The position numbers were made by a program, and so were the translations under genes. This document shows, in pieces, positions 19,301-27,800 of a DNA stretch of 64,000 nucleotides; the stretch's first letter is position 1, and the number at the start of each line of letters is the position of its first letter. Origin of the DNA: Bathyarchaeum sp964418675 (GTDB taxonomy: Archaea; Thermoproteota; Bathyarchaeia; Bathyarchaeales; Bathyarchaeaceae); the NCBI GenBank assembly GCA_964418675.1, contig CAYQMM010000002.1:62001-126000 (forward strand). The letters run 5' to 3'. The notes beneath the pieces are model-generated. The model saw only the letters and a program-made list of their open reading frames with translations. It had not been told where the DNA came from and searched no databases.

Positions 19301-19761
19301 TTGGATTTTAGCATGACTGGGAGGTCGCCTATGAGAACAAGTTCGGGTTCCTGTTCTCTTCCCTCTATAACCGGTGTCATCTCTAGGGCTAGGGGTGCTG
19401 CGTAGGTTAGGTTTCGGAAGCGGGCTTCCATGGGGAAGATTTCGTGTTTTGTTCCGTCTACTTCGGTGTTGTAGGGTCTGCTGATTTTTGATTGGGGGTC
19501 TATTACCCAGATTTGACCAAGTTTTATTTTGTAGGGCATCTCTGGGATTTCGATGTTGATTTCTCCGGTTTCGTCAATGACTTCTTGTAGTCCGCTGTCG
19601 ATAAATTTGTTATATGAGTCTAGGTGTTGTCTAACTAGACCTTTCTCCTTGAAAAAGGATTTCTGCAAGGTGAGAAGGTCGTCTTGTGAAATTTCCAAAT
19701 TTACATTAATTCCTCCATAATTTAGTGTAATGATGGGGGAAGTTCGATGGGGCTGTTTCAT
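16336..19761 (-). CDS. rpoB: DNA-directed RNA polymerase subunit B, undivided
   Basis: The second-largest polymerase subunit in a single chain, not split into B' and B''. Seen: EKGLVRQHLDS at the N-terminus, GYNMEDAI, RHGQKGVIG with the active-site Lys/His region, GRARGGGLRFGEMERDC near the C-terminus, and a zinc ribbon (CENCG..CRIC) near 1085-1107. The first ~21 residues are not typical of RpoB. A TTG at 19698 preceded by GGAGGA would give MEISQDD, closer to the usual N-terminus, so the true start may be there (1120 aa). rpoH, usually upstream of rpoB, is absent. Confidence 0.96.
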   Translation of the reverse strand: MKQPHRTSPIITLNYGGINVNLEISQDDLLTLQKSFFKEKGLVRQHLDSYNKFIDSGLQEVIDETGEINIEIPEMPYKIKLGQIWVIDPQSKISRPYNTEVDGTKHEIFPMEARFRNLTYAAPLALEMTPVIEGREQEPELVLIGDLPVMLKSKLCILSQLTDEELIEYGEDPHDPGGYFLINGSERVVVAMEDLAPNRVLVDIDTRGTKPVYQAKIFSTTVGFRARIQLRMKSDGGLFVSIPGVPSEAPFMILMRALGLESDKEIAETVSPNRKIQNELEASFEKAAGFDTIEDAIMYIGNRVAHGQVEEYRTQKAKNIIDRNFLPHIGRTEESRIDKALFLGEMASRVIELKLGMREQDDKDHFKNKRLKLAGPLLSDLFRIAFRNLCRDIKYQLERMGVKRQLITISAAVRPGIITDRHRHALATGNWGRGRVGITQLLDRTNTVSTLSHLRRLQSPLSRSQPNFEARDLHPTHWGRLCPNETPEGSNCGLVKNLSLAASTSIYVDPNRIKQALYRMDVVPVEETDVEQRSSSAKVFVNGSILGYCASPQKLVDEIRRKRRKGEISTEVNVAYFQKLEGENEEVYVSCDEGRVRRPLIIVENGMPKLKPEHVEKIRSEEWTWDDLIKQGILEYIDAEEEENIYVALDFDKITPEHTHVEIATYTILGICASIIPYPEHNQSPRNSYEAAMSKQALGINLTNFPNRVDSRFHILHYPQTPLVKTKPMGIIGYNLRPSGQNCVVAILSFEGYNMEDAIIFNKASIERGLVRSTFYRIYEAECRQYLGGLRDRFLVPETGIRGYRGEQYYRLLEPDGIISLESEVAGGDVLIGRTSPPRFLEEYKEFEVKGPTMRDTSVDVRPAETGVVDDIFITETGEGSKLVKVRVRDQRIPELGDKFASRHGQKGVIGMIVPQEDMPFSTKGIVPDIIINPHAMPSRMTIGQFLESIAGKVAAARGKPVDGTPFINETSAQLKEELVKLGFSHTGREVLYSGVSGEKFVADVFVGVVYYQKLHHMVADKMHARARGQVQMLTRQPTEGRARGGGLRFGEMERDCLIGHGAAMVLRDRLLEESDKYLLYVCENCGFISYYDIKQRKYTCRICEDKAQISPVVVSYAFKLLLQEMMSLCIAPRLKLKERA

Positions 19762-19839
19762 TTCTTTTCAAACTGGGAGTTTCCTCCGTCGGGTCGGTAT
19801 CATCCAACCCTAAAAGCCGGGTCTCCTTAATAAGCTTCA

Positions 19840-19848
19840 AATTTATTT
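19840..19848 (-). promoter_or_regulatory. Candidate TATA box for the rpoB operon
   Basis: On the minus strand AAATAAATT lies about 80-140 bases before the two candidate rpoB starts, in the A/T-rich space shared with the divergent gene at 20062. No other clear TATA sequence stands before rpoB. The 300-base spacer (19762-20061) otherwise shows only weak short frames. Confidence 0.3.
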
Positions 19849-20061
19849 TCCGAAGCTAACAACGTAAACCAACGCCCCCACTAATAAATTTTACCTTTGT
19901 TATCTCCCTATTTTTGATATTTTTATAGACACCTTTACACACGTAAACATAGAAGACTAATCCATCAATCCTCTTTTTGCCCAATTCAGTAAGAGATTTA
20001 AGCGATTGGTTGGATACCCCATCCATACGACTGACAGAAGAAACACAGGAAAACAAATAAA

Positions 20062-21153
20062 ATGTATGACATAATTGTGGCAAACAACAAAACAAGGGGC
20101 ACAGCCCTGCTAGACCAGCTTGAAGGAAAAAAGCCCCTCTTCAACTGCGTCATAGGCGTCACCGAAACAGCAAAAATCCAAGGCATATCAGCAGCCGGAA
20201 AGAACCCAGAAATAACCGATTACACGCCACCCGCGGACGTTGAACTTCTCCAACTTGGACGATGCAAATGCATCCCAGGTGTACCCGTGACGCCTGAAGG
20301 AATACCCACTCCCGCCCTCATAACGATGTCAGCCCTGAAGCTGGCGGACATACCAACCCTCGTTGTAAGCGCTGGCTTAAAGATTAAGCCGTACGTTCCC
20401 TTCATAGATTTAGGCGGAAAACCCGGAAGAGACATAAGAACAGGCAGAGCCCTCGACAACGCAGAAGAAGTTATGAACCGAGCAAAAATCGCTGGAGAAA
20501 ACCTCTCCAAGACAGCTGACTATCTGGTTATCGGCGAAAGCATTCCCGGCGGCACCACAACAGCCCTAGGAGTCCTGTTAGCCATGGGAATAGACGCAAG
20601 AGGAAAAGTCAGCAGCAGCATGCCAAACAACCCTCATGAACTCAAAATAAAAACAGCTGAAGAAGGACTGAAGGCTGCAGGCGCCAAGGCTGGCGACTAT
20701 GCACAGGACCCAATAAAAGCTGTCTCCTGTGTTGGAGACCCCATGATTCCCGCCCATGCAGGACTTGTCCTCGGCGCCGCAACCAGAGTTCCAGTCATCA
20801 TGGCTGGCGGAACCCAGATGGCCGCTGCCTTAGCGGTCGTCAAAGCTTCAAACCCCGCCGTGTTAGATAATGTAGCCGTCGGAACTACCCGATGGGTCAT
20901 AACCGACAAAACGTCTGACCTAAAAGGCTTAATCGCCGAAATCGCTGATGTTCCCATACTTGTTGCCGACCTGAACTTTGGCAAATCAAGGTTTGACGGC
21001 TTAAAAGCCTATGAAGCCGGAGTAGTGAAGGAAGGCGTTGGAGCTGGAGGAGCAGCAATAGCTGCCATGCTAAAGTCGAAAGGCAAAATAACCCAAGAAG
21101 TTCTGCTCAGGGAAATCGAAAAGAACTACAAGCAGCTGGTAGGTTCAACTTAG
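20062..21153 (+). CDS. CobT-like nicotinate-nucleotide phosphoribosyltransferase (UPF0284)
   Basis: A 363-aa protein of the archaeal CobT-like family (TIGR00303/UPF0284), related to the nicotinate mononucleotide:5,6-dimethylbenzimidazole phosphoribosyltransferase that prepares the lower ligand of cobamides. Seen: the glycine-rich GESIPGGTTTALGVL (~155-169), a middle segment VSCVGDPMIPAHAGLVLGA, and GVGAGGAAIAAM near the C-terminus. The known archaeal members have been named from this similarity; the base attached in archaea may differ. It fits with the radical SAM and possible corrinoid chemistry nearby, but no other cobamide gene is present. It converges on a ferredoxin gene with a 4-base gap. 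Confidence 0.88.
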   Translation: MYDIIVANNKTRGTALLDQLEGKKPLFNCVIGVTETAKIQGISAAGKNPEITDYTPPADVELLQLGRCKCIPGVPVTPEGIPTPALITMSALKLADIPTLVVSAGLKIKPYVPFIDLGGKPGRDIRTGRALDNAEEVMNRAKIAGENLSKTADYLVIGESIPGGTTTALGVLLAMGIDARGKVSSSMPNNPHELKIKTAEEGLKAAGAKAGDYAQDPIKAVSCVGDPMIPAHAGLVLGAATRVPVIMAGGTQMAAALAVVKASNPAVLDNVAVGTTRWVITDKTSDLKGLIAEIADVPILVADLNFGKSRFDGLKAYEAGVVKEGVGAGGAAIAAMLKSKGKITQEVLLREIEKNYKQLVGST

Positions 21154-21157
21154 GTGC

Positions 21158-21448
21158 TTAAGCGGATTTGGCTTTCTGCATTTTCGCAATTATCTTTCTG
21201 GTCTCCATCTTAGAGGGATGAGTTATAGTTCCGGCGGGACATTGAGGCTCACAGCCCGTACACAGCACCACACAGTTATACGGATTTTTCACGACAATTC
21301 TCTTTTTTCCCTCTGTCTCTTCAACTTCAAACGCCCCGAGCTTGCAATAGTCTACGCATTTTCCACAGCTGACGCAGTTTTCGTAGTCTATTATGGGATA
21401 CCATGGTATTTTGTTTCTAGGAACCCCCTTGTACGTTTCTTCCGTCAT
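21158..21448 (-). CDS. [4Fe-4S] ferredoxin
   Basis: A 96-aa ferredoxin. The first cluster motif is CVSCGKCVDYCKLGAF with Lys where Pro is usual; the second is CVVLCTGCEPQCPAGTI, with an altered spacing (CxxxCxxCxxxCP). A basic C-terminal tail (KMETRKIIAKMQKAKSA) is present. It is single, convergent with the CobT-like gene, and its partner is not shown by context. Confidence 0.85.
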   Translation of the reverse strand: MTEETYKGVPRNKIPWYPIIDYENCVSCGKCVDYCKLGAFEVEETEGKKRIVVKNPYNCVVLCTGCEPQCPAGTITHPSKMETRKIIAKMQKAKSA

Positions 21449-21636
21449 TCTTTTTGTCGCCTCTTTGTAGTCTGACAGGATTTCTTAGTCAGAAATGCTA
21501 AACGATTTAATGTTATTTGAATATTCACTATTTTTTGGCTATACTCTCGCAATCGACAAACAACACAGTTCAAAGAAGAAATAGAAGCCTGCACAAAAAC
21601 CGAAAAACGCATCCCGTTAGAAACTTGGAAAGTAGC

Positions 21637-22827
21637 CTACGTCTTTTTTCTGATGAACAGCATCATGGCTAAGATAGCTATAACTGAGGTTATAATGCTG
21701 TAGGTGGCTGCTAATGATGAACCAAAGTATTCCCATAAACTTCCAACTACAGCGTTTGAGACAAAGAAGGCTGAACCAACAATGAGATAGTAAAGTCCAT
21801 AAGCTGTTCCTCTCAGATTTTTTTCAACACAATCTGGGATTAAAGCTCTCTGAACTGTTTCAATGATTCCAAAGTAAGCACCATAAAATACCGCAACCAA
21901 GAGAGCAACATAGCCATTTGTGGGAAGTAGAATCAACAGGGTAGTGATGAGGAAGATACCGTAACCCAAAATCATGACTTTTTCTTTTCCTATTCTGTCA
22001 GATAGGAAACCGGCTGGAATTGCTATGGCAGCGTGGGCTACGTTAACAACTGCGTAAACCAAAGGAATAAGCGAATCTGCAATTCCAGCTTCATTTGCGT
22101 TGAGAAGAACAAAGGAAAAGTTGAATGCCCCAAGAGAAAAAATGCTAACAACGATAAGGAGGCGAGAAAAATTGCCTTTCACAACAGATTTGATACCCGT
22201 AAGCAATCGAAAGTCACTGGCAGATTTACTAGTCCGTTCTTTAACTAAAAACAAAATTATGAACAGGGCAATAGCTCCGGGTATCAGCGACAACCAGAAA
22301 ATGTCTCTTATGGTAAATCCCAGAAACAACAAAGCCGTTGAAGCAATCACAGGTCCCACGATAGCACCCGCTTGATCAAGAGTTCTATGTAACCCAAAAG
22401 CTGCACCTCTACGATTCTCGGAAACCGATTCGCTAAGGAGAACATCACGAGGAGAAGTGCGAACAGCCTTTCCAACTCTATCAGTAACTCTGATTACAAA
22501 AACATCCAATGGCGCCCTAGCAACCGCGAAAAAAGGCTTAACAACATTTGACAGAGCATACCCGCCTAAAACAAACATTTTCCTTTTTCTGAACTTGTCA
22601 GAAAAAACCCCTGAAACCGCCCTTAACGCATAACTCAAGGCTTCAGCTGTTCCCTCAATCAACCCCAATATCGCTCTGCTGGATCCGGGCAGACCGAGGA
22701 GAAAGGTGGGCAGGAGACTGAAAACCATCTCACTCGACATATCAGTGAAAAAACTTACAAAACCTAAAGCAAACAAATTCCTAAGCGATGACTCTTTAAG
22801 TTTCTTTCCAGCCACAGGCTTCGTCAT
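21637..22827 (-). CDS. Major facilitator superfamily transporter
   Basis: A 396-aa membrane protein with about 12 hydrophobic spans. MFS features are seen: the loop-2 motif VFSDKFRKRKM (~82), a repeat of it in the second half (GFLSDRIGKEKVM, ~272), and DRVGKAVRTSPRDVLLSES after span 4. This last motif is typical of MFS proteins of the YfcJ/arabinose-efflux-like type whose substrates are not known. It stands alone; the substrate cannot be inferred. Confidence 0.88.
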   Translation of the reverse strand: MTKPVAGKKLKESSLRNLFALGFVSFFTDMSSEMVFSLLPTFLLGLPGSSRAILGLIEGTAEALSYALRAVSGVFSDKFRKRKMFVLGGYALSNVVKPFFAVARAPLDVFVIRVTDRVGKAVRTSPRDVLLSESVSENRRGAAFGLHRTLDQAGAIVGPVIASTALLFLGFTIRDIFWLSLIPGAIALFIILFLVKERTSKSASDFRLLTGIKSVVKGNFSRLLIVVSIFSLGAFNFSFVLLNANEAGIADSLIPLVYAVVNVAHAAIAIPAGFLSDRIGKEKVMILGYGIFLITTLLILLPTNGYVALLVAVFYGAYFGIIETVQRALIPDCVEKNLRGTAYGLYYLIVGSAFFVSNAVVGSLWEYFGSSLAATYSIITSVIAILAMMLFIRKKT

Positions 22828-23008
22828 ATAGTCTTCTCCCCAAAATCTGGTAGGAAGATCATTCCTTATTTTTGTAACTTCCCTACTAATAACTTAGCTT
22901 AAACCTAGCCACCAAAACTAGTGAAAACTAAGAGATAACAAATGGCACAGAATTTTTATCCCGTCTCCAAAAATCTTCTGTTCAAAATTCTAAAGTGAAA
23001 AGGAAAAG

Positions 23009-23083
23009 CGCCCTGGCCGGGATTTGAACCCGGGTCGGGCGGGCGACAGCCGCCTATACTAGACCGGACTATACTACCAGGGC
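23009..23083 (-). tRNA. tRNA-Asp (GTC)
   Basis: The minus strand folds as a full cloverleaf: acceptor GCCCTGG/CCAGGGC, D-arm, anticodon stem GGCGG/CCGCC enclosing CTGTCGC (anticodon GTC), T-arm CCGGG-TTCAAAT-CCCGG, discriminator G as expected for Asp. CCA is not encoded and there is no intron. TTTAAGTA on the minus strand (23111-23118) lies about 30 bases upstream as a box A candidate. Confidence 0.96.
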
Positions 23084-23118
23084 TTCATTTCCCTAAAAGA
23101 TGGAGGCTTCTACTTAAA

Positions 23119-23587
23119 TTTTTCATTGCAAAAAAAGATGCGACGAAGGATGGTGGAGTATTTCACCATGATTTTATGCGTCGTATCGAACGTGCCGACT
23201 TGACATAGATTAGAATGAGTGGGAATAGTAAACCGAATAGGATAAACAGCCACTGTGCAGCCGTAAGGGGTATTCTTCGAACATTCTACATCCACATGGG
23301 GAAAAGAAGGTTAAAATGCATATGAGGGAAGTTGCGGAGCGGAGCCAAACAGGGTAGGCAACATGAGGTATTTGGGAATTTAGTAAAATTCTGGTTTTGG
23401 TAATGTAAAAGAATTTTTCGCCTAAAATCAGCACGCTCACGTATACGCTTCTGCGAGAAACAAAGCCGAAATCCGAAATTAAAATCCTCAAAAAAAAGCA
23501 TTATTGATGCTACCAATTACTTCGCTGGATTTGCGATTAGGAGCTATACCTTCATAACGTTGATAAGTTATGCGACTTTAATTGTAA
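23119..23587. other. Intergenic stretch without a recognised gene
   Basis: About 470 bases between the tRNA-Asp promoter and the next gene. Several short frames on the minus strand lack ribosome-binding sites and protein-like composition. No repeat or hairpin stood out. Confidence 0.5.
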
Positions 23588-23875
23588 ATGAGCCTATGGT
23601 TAGAGCTTAAGGGTACTGCGACGATGATGAATCCGGGGCTAATCGAAGCCTTAGGTCAATTACTGACAGGATTAAAGCACATCGGAGACGGCGTAACATA
23701 CCTGATAAGCTTTCTCTTAAACAGCCTAGGTCTCGCAGCTTCCCCCGAACTCATAAAAATCGCAACAATTCTAATTCTTCTCTCCGTCGTCTGGAAACTG
23801 GGTTCCAAACTCACCAGTTCAATATTCTGGTTTTTCATCATAGCGCAGGCCACAAGCTTCATCAGCCTCTCTTAA
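23588..23875 (+). CDS. Small membrane protein, unknown
   Basis: A 95-aa protein with two or three hydrophobic stretches (about 34-50, 58-72 and 78-92). No motif recognised. The start may be the ATG at 23588 or one of the two adjacent ATGs 12 and 13 codons later (MNPGLIEALG), which is the more natural beginning of the amphipathic helix. It converges on threonine synthase. Confidence 0.5.
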   Translation: MSLWLELKGTATMMNPGLIEALGQLLTGLKHIGDGVTYLISFLLNSLGLAASPELIKIATILILLSVVWKLGSKLTSSIFWFFIIAQATSFISLS

Positions 23876-23926
23876 AGACCCCCTCTTTTTCATGGAAAAA
23901 CGGAACACAGCGAAGATATTGAAAAG

Positions 23927-25297
23927 CTAATTTCCTATAAGTTCTAATATTTCTTTTATGTCCGGTTCGACTGTTAAGGGCGTGTTGGCGAATCTGTTTT
24001 TTGGGTTAAAATGATAGTCCACTATTGCCTTGAAGTCCTTCAGCATATGACCTGTTAAAATCCCGACTACAACTTCATCGGTTCCTATTTCACCTTGCTC
24101 TACAAGCTTTTTTGTTCCCGCCACGGTTGCAGCTGAAGCAGGTTCGCACCCGAATCCGTTTCTGCTCACTATAGCCATAGCATCCAACATGTCTTCATCA
24201 GGAACTTTCGTTACAACGCCGTCAGTAAATTCTAGTGTCCGTAAAGCCTTTTTCAAACTTACAGGTTTAAGAATCTCTATGGCAGTTGCCTTTGTTGACG
24301 CTTTGATGCCTTTTCTATCTATTTCGCTGTAATATTCTTCAATGATTTTGTTGTCAATATTCCCTTTATTCCATCTCAGCTTTCGTTCATTATACAGCTC
24401 ATATAGAGTAGGGGCGCCTTCCGCGACAACTACTGCCATCCGCGGTTTCTTCTTTATCCAACCATAATCATAAAGTTCCATGAAGGCTTTACCAAAAGCC
24501 GAGGTGTTTCCCAGATTTCCTCCAGGAAACACAATCCAGTCTGGCACTTTCCAATTCAGATAGTCAAGTACTCTATACATCATAGTTTTTTGTCCTTCAA
24601 GTCTAAAAGGATTCAAGGAATTAACCACGTATATCCCGCTTTTTTTCGAAAGCTCTTTAACCATAGCCATGGCTACGTCAAAGTCGCCTTTCACCTGCAG
24701 GACTTTAGCGCCATAGGCAAGGGTCTGGGCAAGCTTACCTTTGGCAATTTTCCCTGCCCCAACAAAGATAACAGCCTCCATATCCAGCTCGTTTGCAGCA
24801 AATGCCGCAGCAGAACTCGAAGTATTTCCAGTGGATGCGCATACAACTTTTTTGGCTCCAACCATCTTTGCATGGGTAAAGGCGGTCGCCATCCCGTTGT
24901 CTTTGAAGGAGCCTGTGGGGTTATCTCCCTCGAACTGAAGCCAAAAGTTCTCTGTTTTTACACCGACGTACTCGGCAACCTTGGTTAAGTGAACGGGTTT
25001 TGTTCTTCCTTCTGCGCCGTCTAAAGAGACCAGTTTTTGGCTGTAAGCATCACGATTTTCTGTATCCACTCCGACGAAATTAATTAATTCTCTGTATCGC
25101 CACACCCCGCTTTCATCAAAGATGTTCTGTCCATGATTTCTTCTCTCACGAAAAGTCTCTTGCAAACTTTTCGGGTAATCTCCTCGATATTTCACATCAA
25201 GAAGTTCGCCGCAGTCACATGCGGTTCTCTGTTCTTTGACACTATACTTTTTTCCGCAACTGGGAAGAATGCATTGTTGCCAACTCTCAGTCTTCAT
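23927..25297 (-). CDS. thrC: Threonine synthase
   Basis: A PLP enzyme that converts O-phosphohomoserine to threonine. The N-terminus has a rubredoxin-like zinc ribbon (C..PSCG, CDCG), typical of archaeal-type ThrC. The Schiff-base Lys is in PTGSFKDNG (~132); the phosphate/PLP loops ASTGNTSSSAAAF (~154) and PGGNLGNTSAFGKA (~257) are present. The 456-aa length is in range for the family. It stands alone; other threonine genes are elsewhere. Confidence 0.95.
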   Translation of the reverse strand: MKTESWQQCILPSCGKKYSVKEQRTACDCGELLDVKYRGDYPKSLQETFRERRNHGQNIFDESGVWRYRELINFVGVDTENRDAYSQKLVSLDGAEGRTKPVHLTKVAEYVGVKTENFWLQFEGDNPTGSFKDNGMATAFTHAKMVGAKKVVCASTGNTSSSAAAFAANELDMEAVIFVGAGKIAKGKLAQTLAYGAKVLQVKGDFDVAMAMVKELSKKSGIYVVNSLNPFRLEGQKTMMYRVLDYLNWKVPDWIVFPGGNLGNTSAFGKAFMELYDYGWIKKKPRMAVVVAEGAPTLYELYNERKLRWNKGNIDNKIIEEYYSEIDRKGIKASTKATAIEILKPVSLKKALRTLEFTDGVVTKVPDEDMLDAMAIVSRNGFGCEPASAATVAGTKKLVEQGEIGTDEVVVGILTGHMLKDFKAIVDYHFNPKNRFANTPLTVEPDIKEILELIGN

Positions 25298-25396
25298 AAA
25301 AGCTCAATCTCCCGAATACCTCTTTTATACTTAACTTTTCGACTTTACTACTCCATTCTAAGGGTGCCACACAACAATTCACAGCAAAGTTCTTAA

Positions 25397-27004
25397 ATGT
25401 TGCACACTAAACGCGCTGGTATGGGTCTACTAGACAACGCCTCCCCCCAGGCTCAAGGGGTCCCAATTGTCCTAACTGGCTCAGCCACAGACATGAGCGA
25501 CTTCAAACTCAGTCCTTTCCGAGCCTTCACAGGAGGATTTCCAACAGCTATCATTCCAAGATTCCTGCTTAGAAAATACTGGTACCCCAGAGTTCCAAAA
25601 AACAAAGATGGCACAGCAAAATACGCACCTTACGGAATGCGAAAAATTGAAGCATCCCTGATCCGGGAGTTCGGCGCCCAAACGGTTGCTGTGGTGCACC
25701 CATATGATCTGAAGAACTTTGTTGGACCCAAAACGAAAGTCATCGGAGTATCCTCCATGGAGCCGGCTGGAACAGGTTTTGTCAGTCGAACATACACATC
25801 TCTTGTGGGCTTTGGCGGAGAACCTGTGGCTGCTGCAGAATTCAGAGACCTAATAAACAAGCCATTCCTGCGAAAGTGGGGTGCCAAGATAGTTCTCGGG
25901 GGAGCGGGTGCTTGGCAGATTCATAGGGCACAGTTACAAAAGAAGTATGGAATAGACTGCGTCATGATGGGTGAAGGCGAAAAGACCGCCCTAGAGATTT
26001 TCCGCAAGGCTCTCAACGGCGAAGAACTTCCACAGGTAGTTGAGACTGAACCGCCCAACCCAAAGGAAATCTGCCGCATCGTGAACCCGTCCATTTTTGG
26101 CACTGTGGAGCTTACGCGGGGTTGTGGTCGGGGCTGCAGGTTCTGCTCGCCCATGATGAGGGGACGTTACTCCTTTCCTTTGGATCATATTTTGAAGGAA
26201 GTCAAATTGAATGCAAAAAATGGGACAAGAATGATAATTCTGGCAAGTGAAGACATTTTCTTGTACCAATGTAAGGATAAGTTTTTGCCAAATCGTGAAG
26301 CACTTGTCAAGTTAATTAAATCAATTGCCGCTGTCCCCGGAGTAGAGTTCATTCAACCTGCCCATGCGGCGTTGGCGCCTGTTGCCTGTGACCCTGAAAT
26401 GATTGAAGAGATTGGGCCAGTTCTTCGCGAGAAATCCTATTGGACTACGAATGAAACTCGGCACAGCTCGGTTGAAATCGGCATAGAAACAGGAAGCATT
26501 AGACTCATGAAAAAGTACATGCGGGGCAAGATGCTTCCGTACAAGCCCGAAGAGTGGCATGATGTGGTGACGAAGGCAATTGAAATTATGAATGAGAATT
26601 ACATGTGGCCCTTGGCAACATTGATTGTTGGTCTGCCTGGAGAAACTGAGAAGGATACGATTGCAACGCTTGAACTTCTAGACAAGCTGAAATATGGTAA
26701 ACTATTCTATGTGCCTTTATTGTTTACTTCAGAAGAAGACTGCATGCTTAGAGAAGCGCGACACATGGACCTGAAACATTTAACGCCCCTCCAATGGGAA
26801 CTCCTTGCCACATGCTGGAGACACAACATAGAAATATTCGCTGCTGACAGAGCACAATGGCCAACAAGGTTCGCTACAATGCTTGCCTACCTCCTTTATT
26901 ACCGTTGGAAACACGGAAGAAAGGCCCTACAACCCTTAATGAAGCTCTCTGGAATGAATGCAGACAATGCCTTACAAAGGAACGCAGTGGCGGCAGGACC
27001 ATAA
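25397..27004 (+). CDS. B12-binding-type radical SAM protein
   Basis: A 535-aa protein with an N-terminal region like the cobalamin-binding domain of class B radical SAM enzymes (~90-215, with KIVLGGAGAWQ and GEGEKT), followed by the radical SAM cluster motif CGRGCRFC (~241-248, CxxxCxxC) and SAM-binding segments VEIGIETGS and IVGLPGETEKD. The cobalamin His motif DxHxxG is not clear, so B12 binding is uncertain. The substrate is unknown. The start could be ATG 25397 or ATG 25421 (MGLLDNAS); no good ribosome-binding site favours either. It is followed by tRNA-Ile. Confidence 0.82.
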   Translation: MLHTKRAGMGLLDNASPQAQGVPIVLTGSATDMSDFKLSPFRAFTGGFPTAIIPRFLLRKYWYPRVPKNKDGTAKYAPYGMRKIEASLIREFGAQTVAVVHPYDLKNFVGPKTKVIGVSSMEPAGTGFVSRTYTSLVGFGGEPVAAAEFRDLINKPFLRKWGAKIVLGGAGAWQIHRAQLQKKYGIDCVMMGEGEKTALEIFRKALNGEELPQVVETEPPNPKEICRIVNPSIFGTVELTRGCGRGCRFCSPMMRGRYSFPLDHILKEVKLNAKNGTRMIILASEDIFLYQCKDKFLPNREALVKLIKSIAAVPGVEFIQPAHAALAPVACDPEMIEEIGPVLREKSYWTTNETRHSSVEIGIETGSIRLMKKYMRGKMLPYKPEEWHDVVTKAIEIMNENYMWPLATLIVGLPGETEKDTIATLELLDKLKYGKLFYVPLLFTSEEDCMLREARHMDLKHLTPLQWELLATCWRHNIEIFAADRAQWPTRFATMLAYLLYYRWKHGRKALQPLMKLSGMNADNALQRNAVAAGP

Positions 27005-27066
27005 CTCTGTTGTTAACCAGCCTCCTGCGGACAAGCCCTGCTTTGAGAATTCAACCAAGAAAATCC

Positions 27067-27075
27067 TTTAATAAA
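27067..27075 (+). promoter_or_regulatory. Box A (TATA) for tRNA-Ile
   Basis: TTTAATAAA is centred about 30 bases before the tRNA 5' end, the spacing expected for an archaeal TATA box transcribing a tRNA. Confidence 0.6.
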
Positions 27076-27100
27076 CGAGGGTATTTTATGGTTTGTTTAT

Positions 27101-27175
27101 GGGCTTGTAGCTCAGTTTGGCTGGAGCGTTCGGCTGATAACCGAAAGGTCGAGAGTTCAAATCTCTCCAGGCCCA
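27101..27175 (+). tRNA. tRNA-Ile (GAT)
   Basis: Cloverleaf with acceptor GGGCTTG/CAGGCCC, anticodon stem TTCGG/CCGAA enclosing CTGATAA (anticodon GAT), T-arm GAGAG-TTCAAAT-CTCTC and discriminator A. No intron; CCA not encoded; T-run follows. Its 3' end and the ~75 bases downstream recur in diverged form at about 30.95, 37.96 and (3' end only) 39.94 kb, which suggests repeated insertions at this gene. Confidence 0.96.
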
Positions 27176-27358
27176 CTTTTTAACCCTAAATTGCGCCTCT
27201 TTTATACAAATAAGCTTATTTTAAGCAGATTTCATTGTGGGTTGCTGAAAAAATCAGGGGTTTCAAATTAGAACCCGTTTCGAATTACTTTGCCAAAAAT
27301 CAAGTTGGCGTGCAACAGGGAATAGGTTTTAAATCTCTTGGGTTTAATAGATTAATTG

Positions 27359-27760
27359 ATGAAGCAAGTAAAATTTAAAGTCATTGATTCTTCGTTGAAG
27401 GAGGTACTCGGTGGAGAGTTTACTATTCGTTTACAAGATGAAGCAGACATTTTGGATTTAATCAACAAGATTGATGCTACCAAAGAGGGGCATTTTTTCG
27501 TGAAGGATTATCCAGAATACCGCAGCTTATTGCATTTGATGTGGAATCCTATTGAGAAACGATTCTATAAACAAATTGCGCTCTCAGCATATACAAAAGA
27601 TAATAAATTCTTTGAAGTCAGGAAGAATCCGCAGCTTACACTCCCAGATGGACTAACAATCTATTTGGGCTTGGGATTATGCAAGTCCGAAAGCGAAGAG
27701 ATTGTCGACTTTGAGACTTTCAAGAAATTGGTGGAGAATTCTATGAATAAGGCGTATTAA
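27359..27760 (+). CDS. Protein of unknown function
   Basis: A soluble 133-aa protein. The N-terminal ~35 residues (FKVIDSSLKEVLGGEFTIRLQDEADILDLINKI) read like two beta strands and a helix, faintly recalling a ubiquitin/MoaD-type fold, but there is no C-terminal Gly-Gly, so I make no claim. The start is the ATG at 27359; TTTTAAAT about 30 bases upstream suggests a leaderless transcript. The ModA-like gene follows after 40 bases in the same direction, so the two may form an operon. Confidence 0.6.
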   Translation: MKQVKFKVIDSSLKEVLGGEFTIRLQDEADILDLINKIDATKEGHFFVKDYPEYRSLLHLMWNPIEKRFYKQIALSAYTKDNKFFEVRKNPQLTLPDGLTIYLGLGLCKSESEEIVDFETFKKLVENSMNKAY

Positions 27761-27800
27761 TTTGAAAGCGTAAAATGTAGGATGAGGGTGGAGATATTAC

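Noticed and set aside
19856..20026. Minus-strand frame between rpoB and the CobT-like gene, considered as rpoH
   Set aside because: The sequence (SLTELGKKRIDGLVFYVYV) does not match RpoH and there is no ribosome-binding site; more likely promoter and leader DNA.
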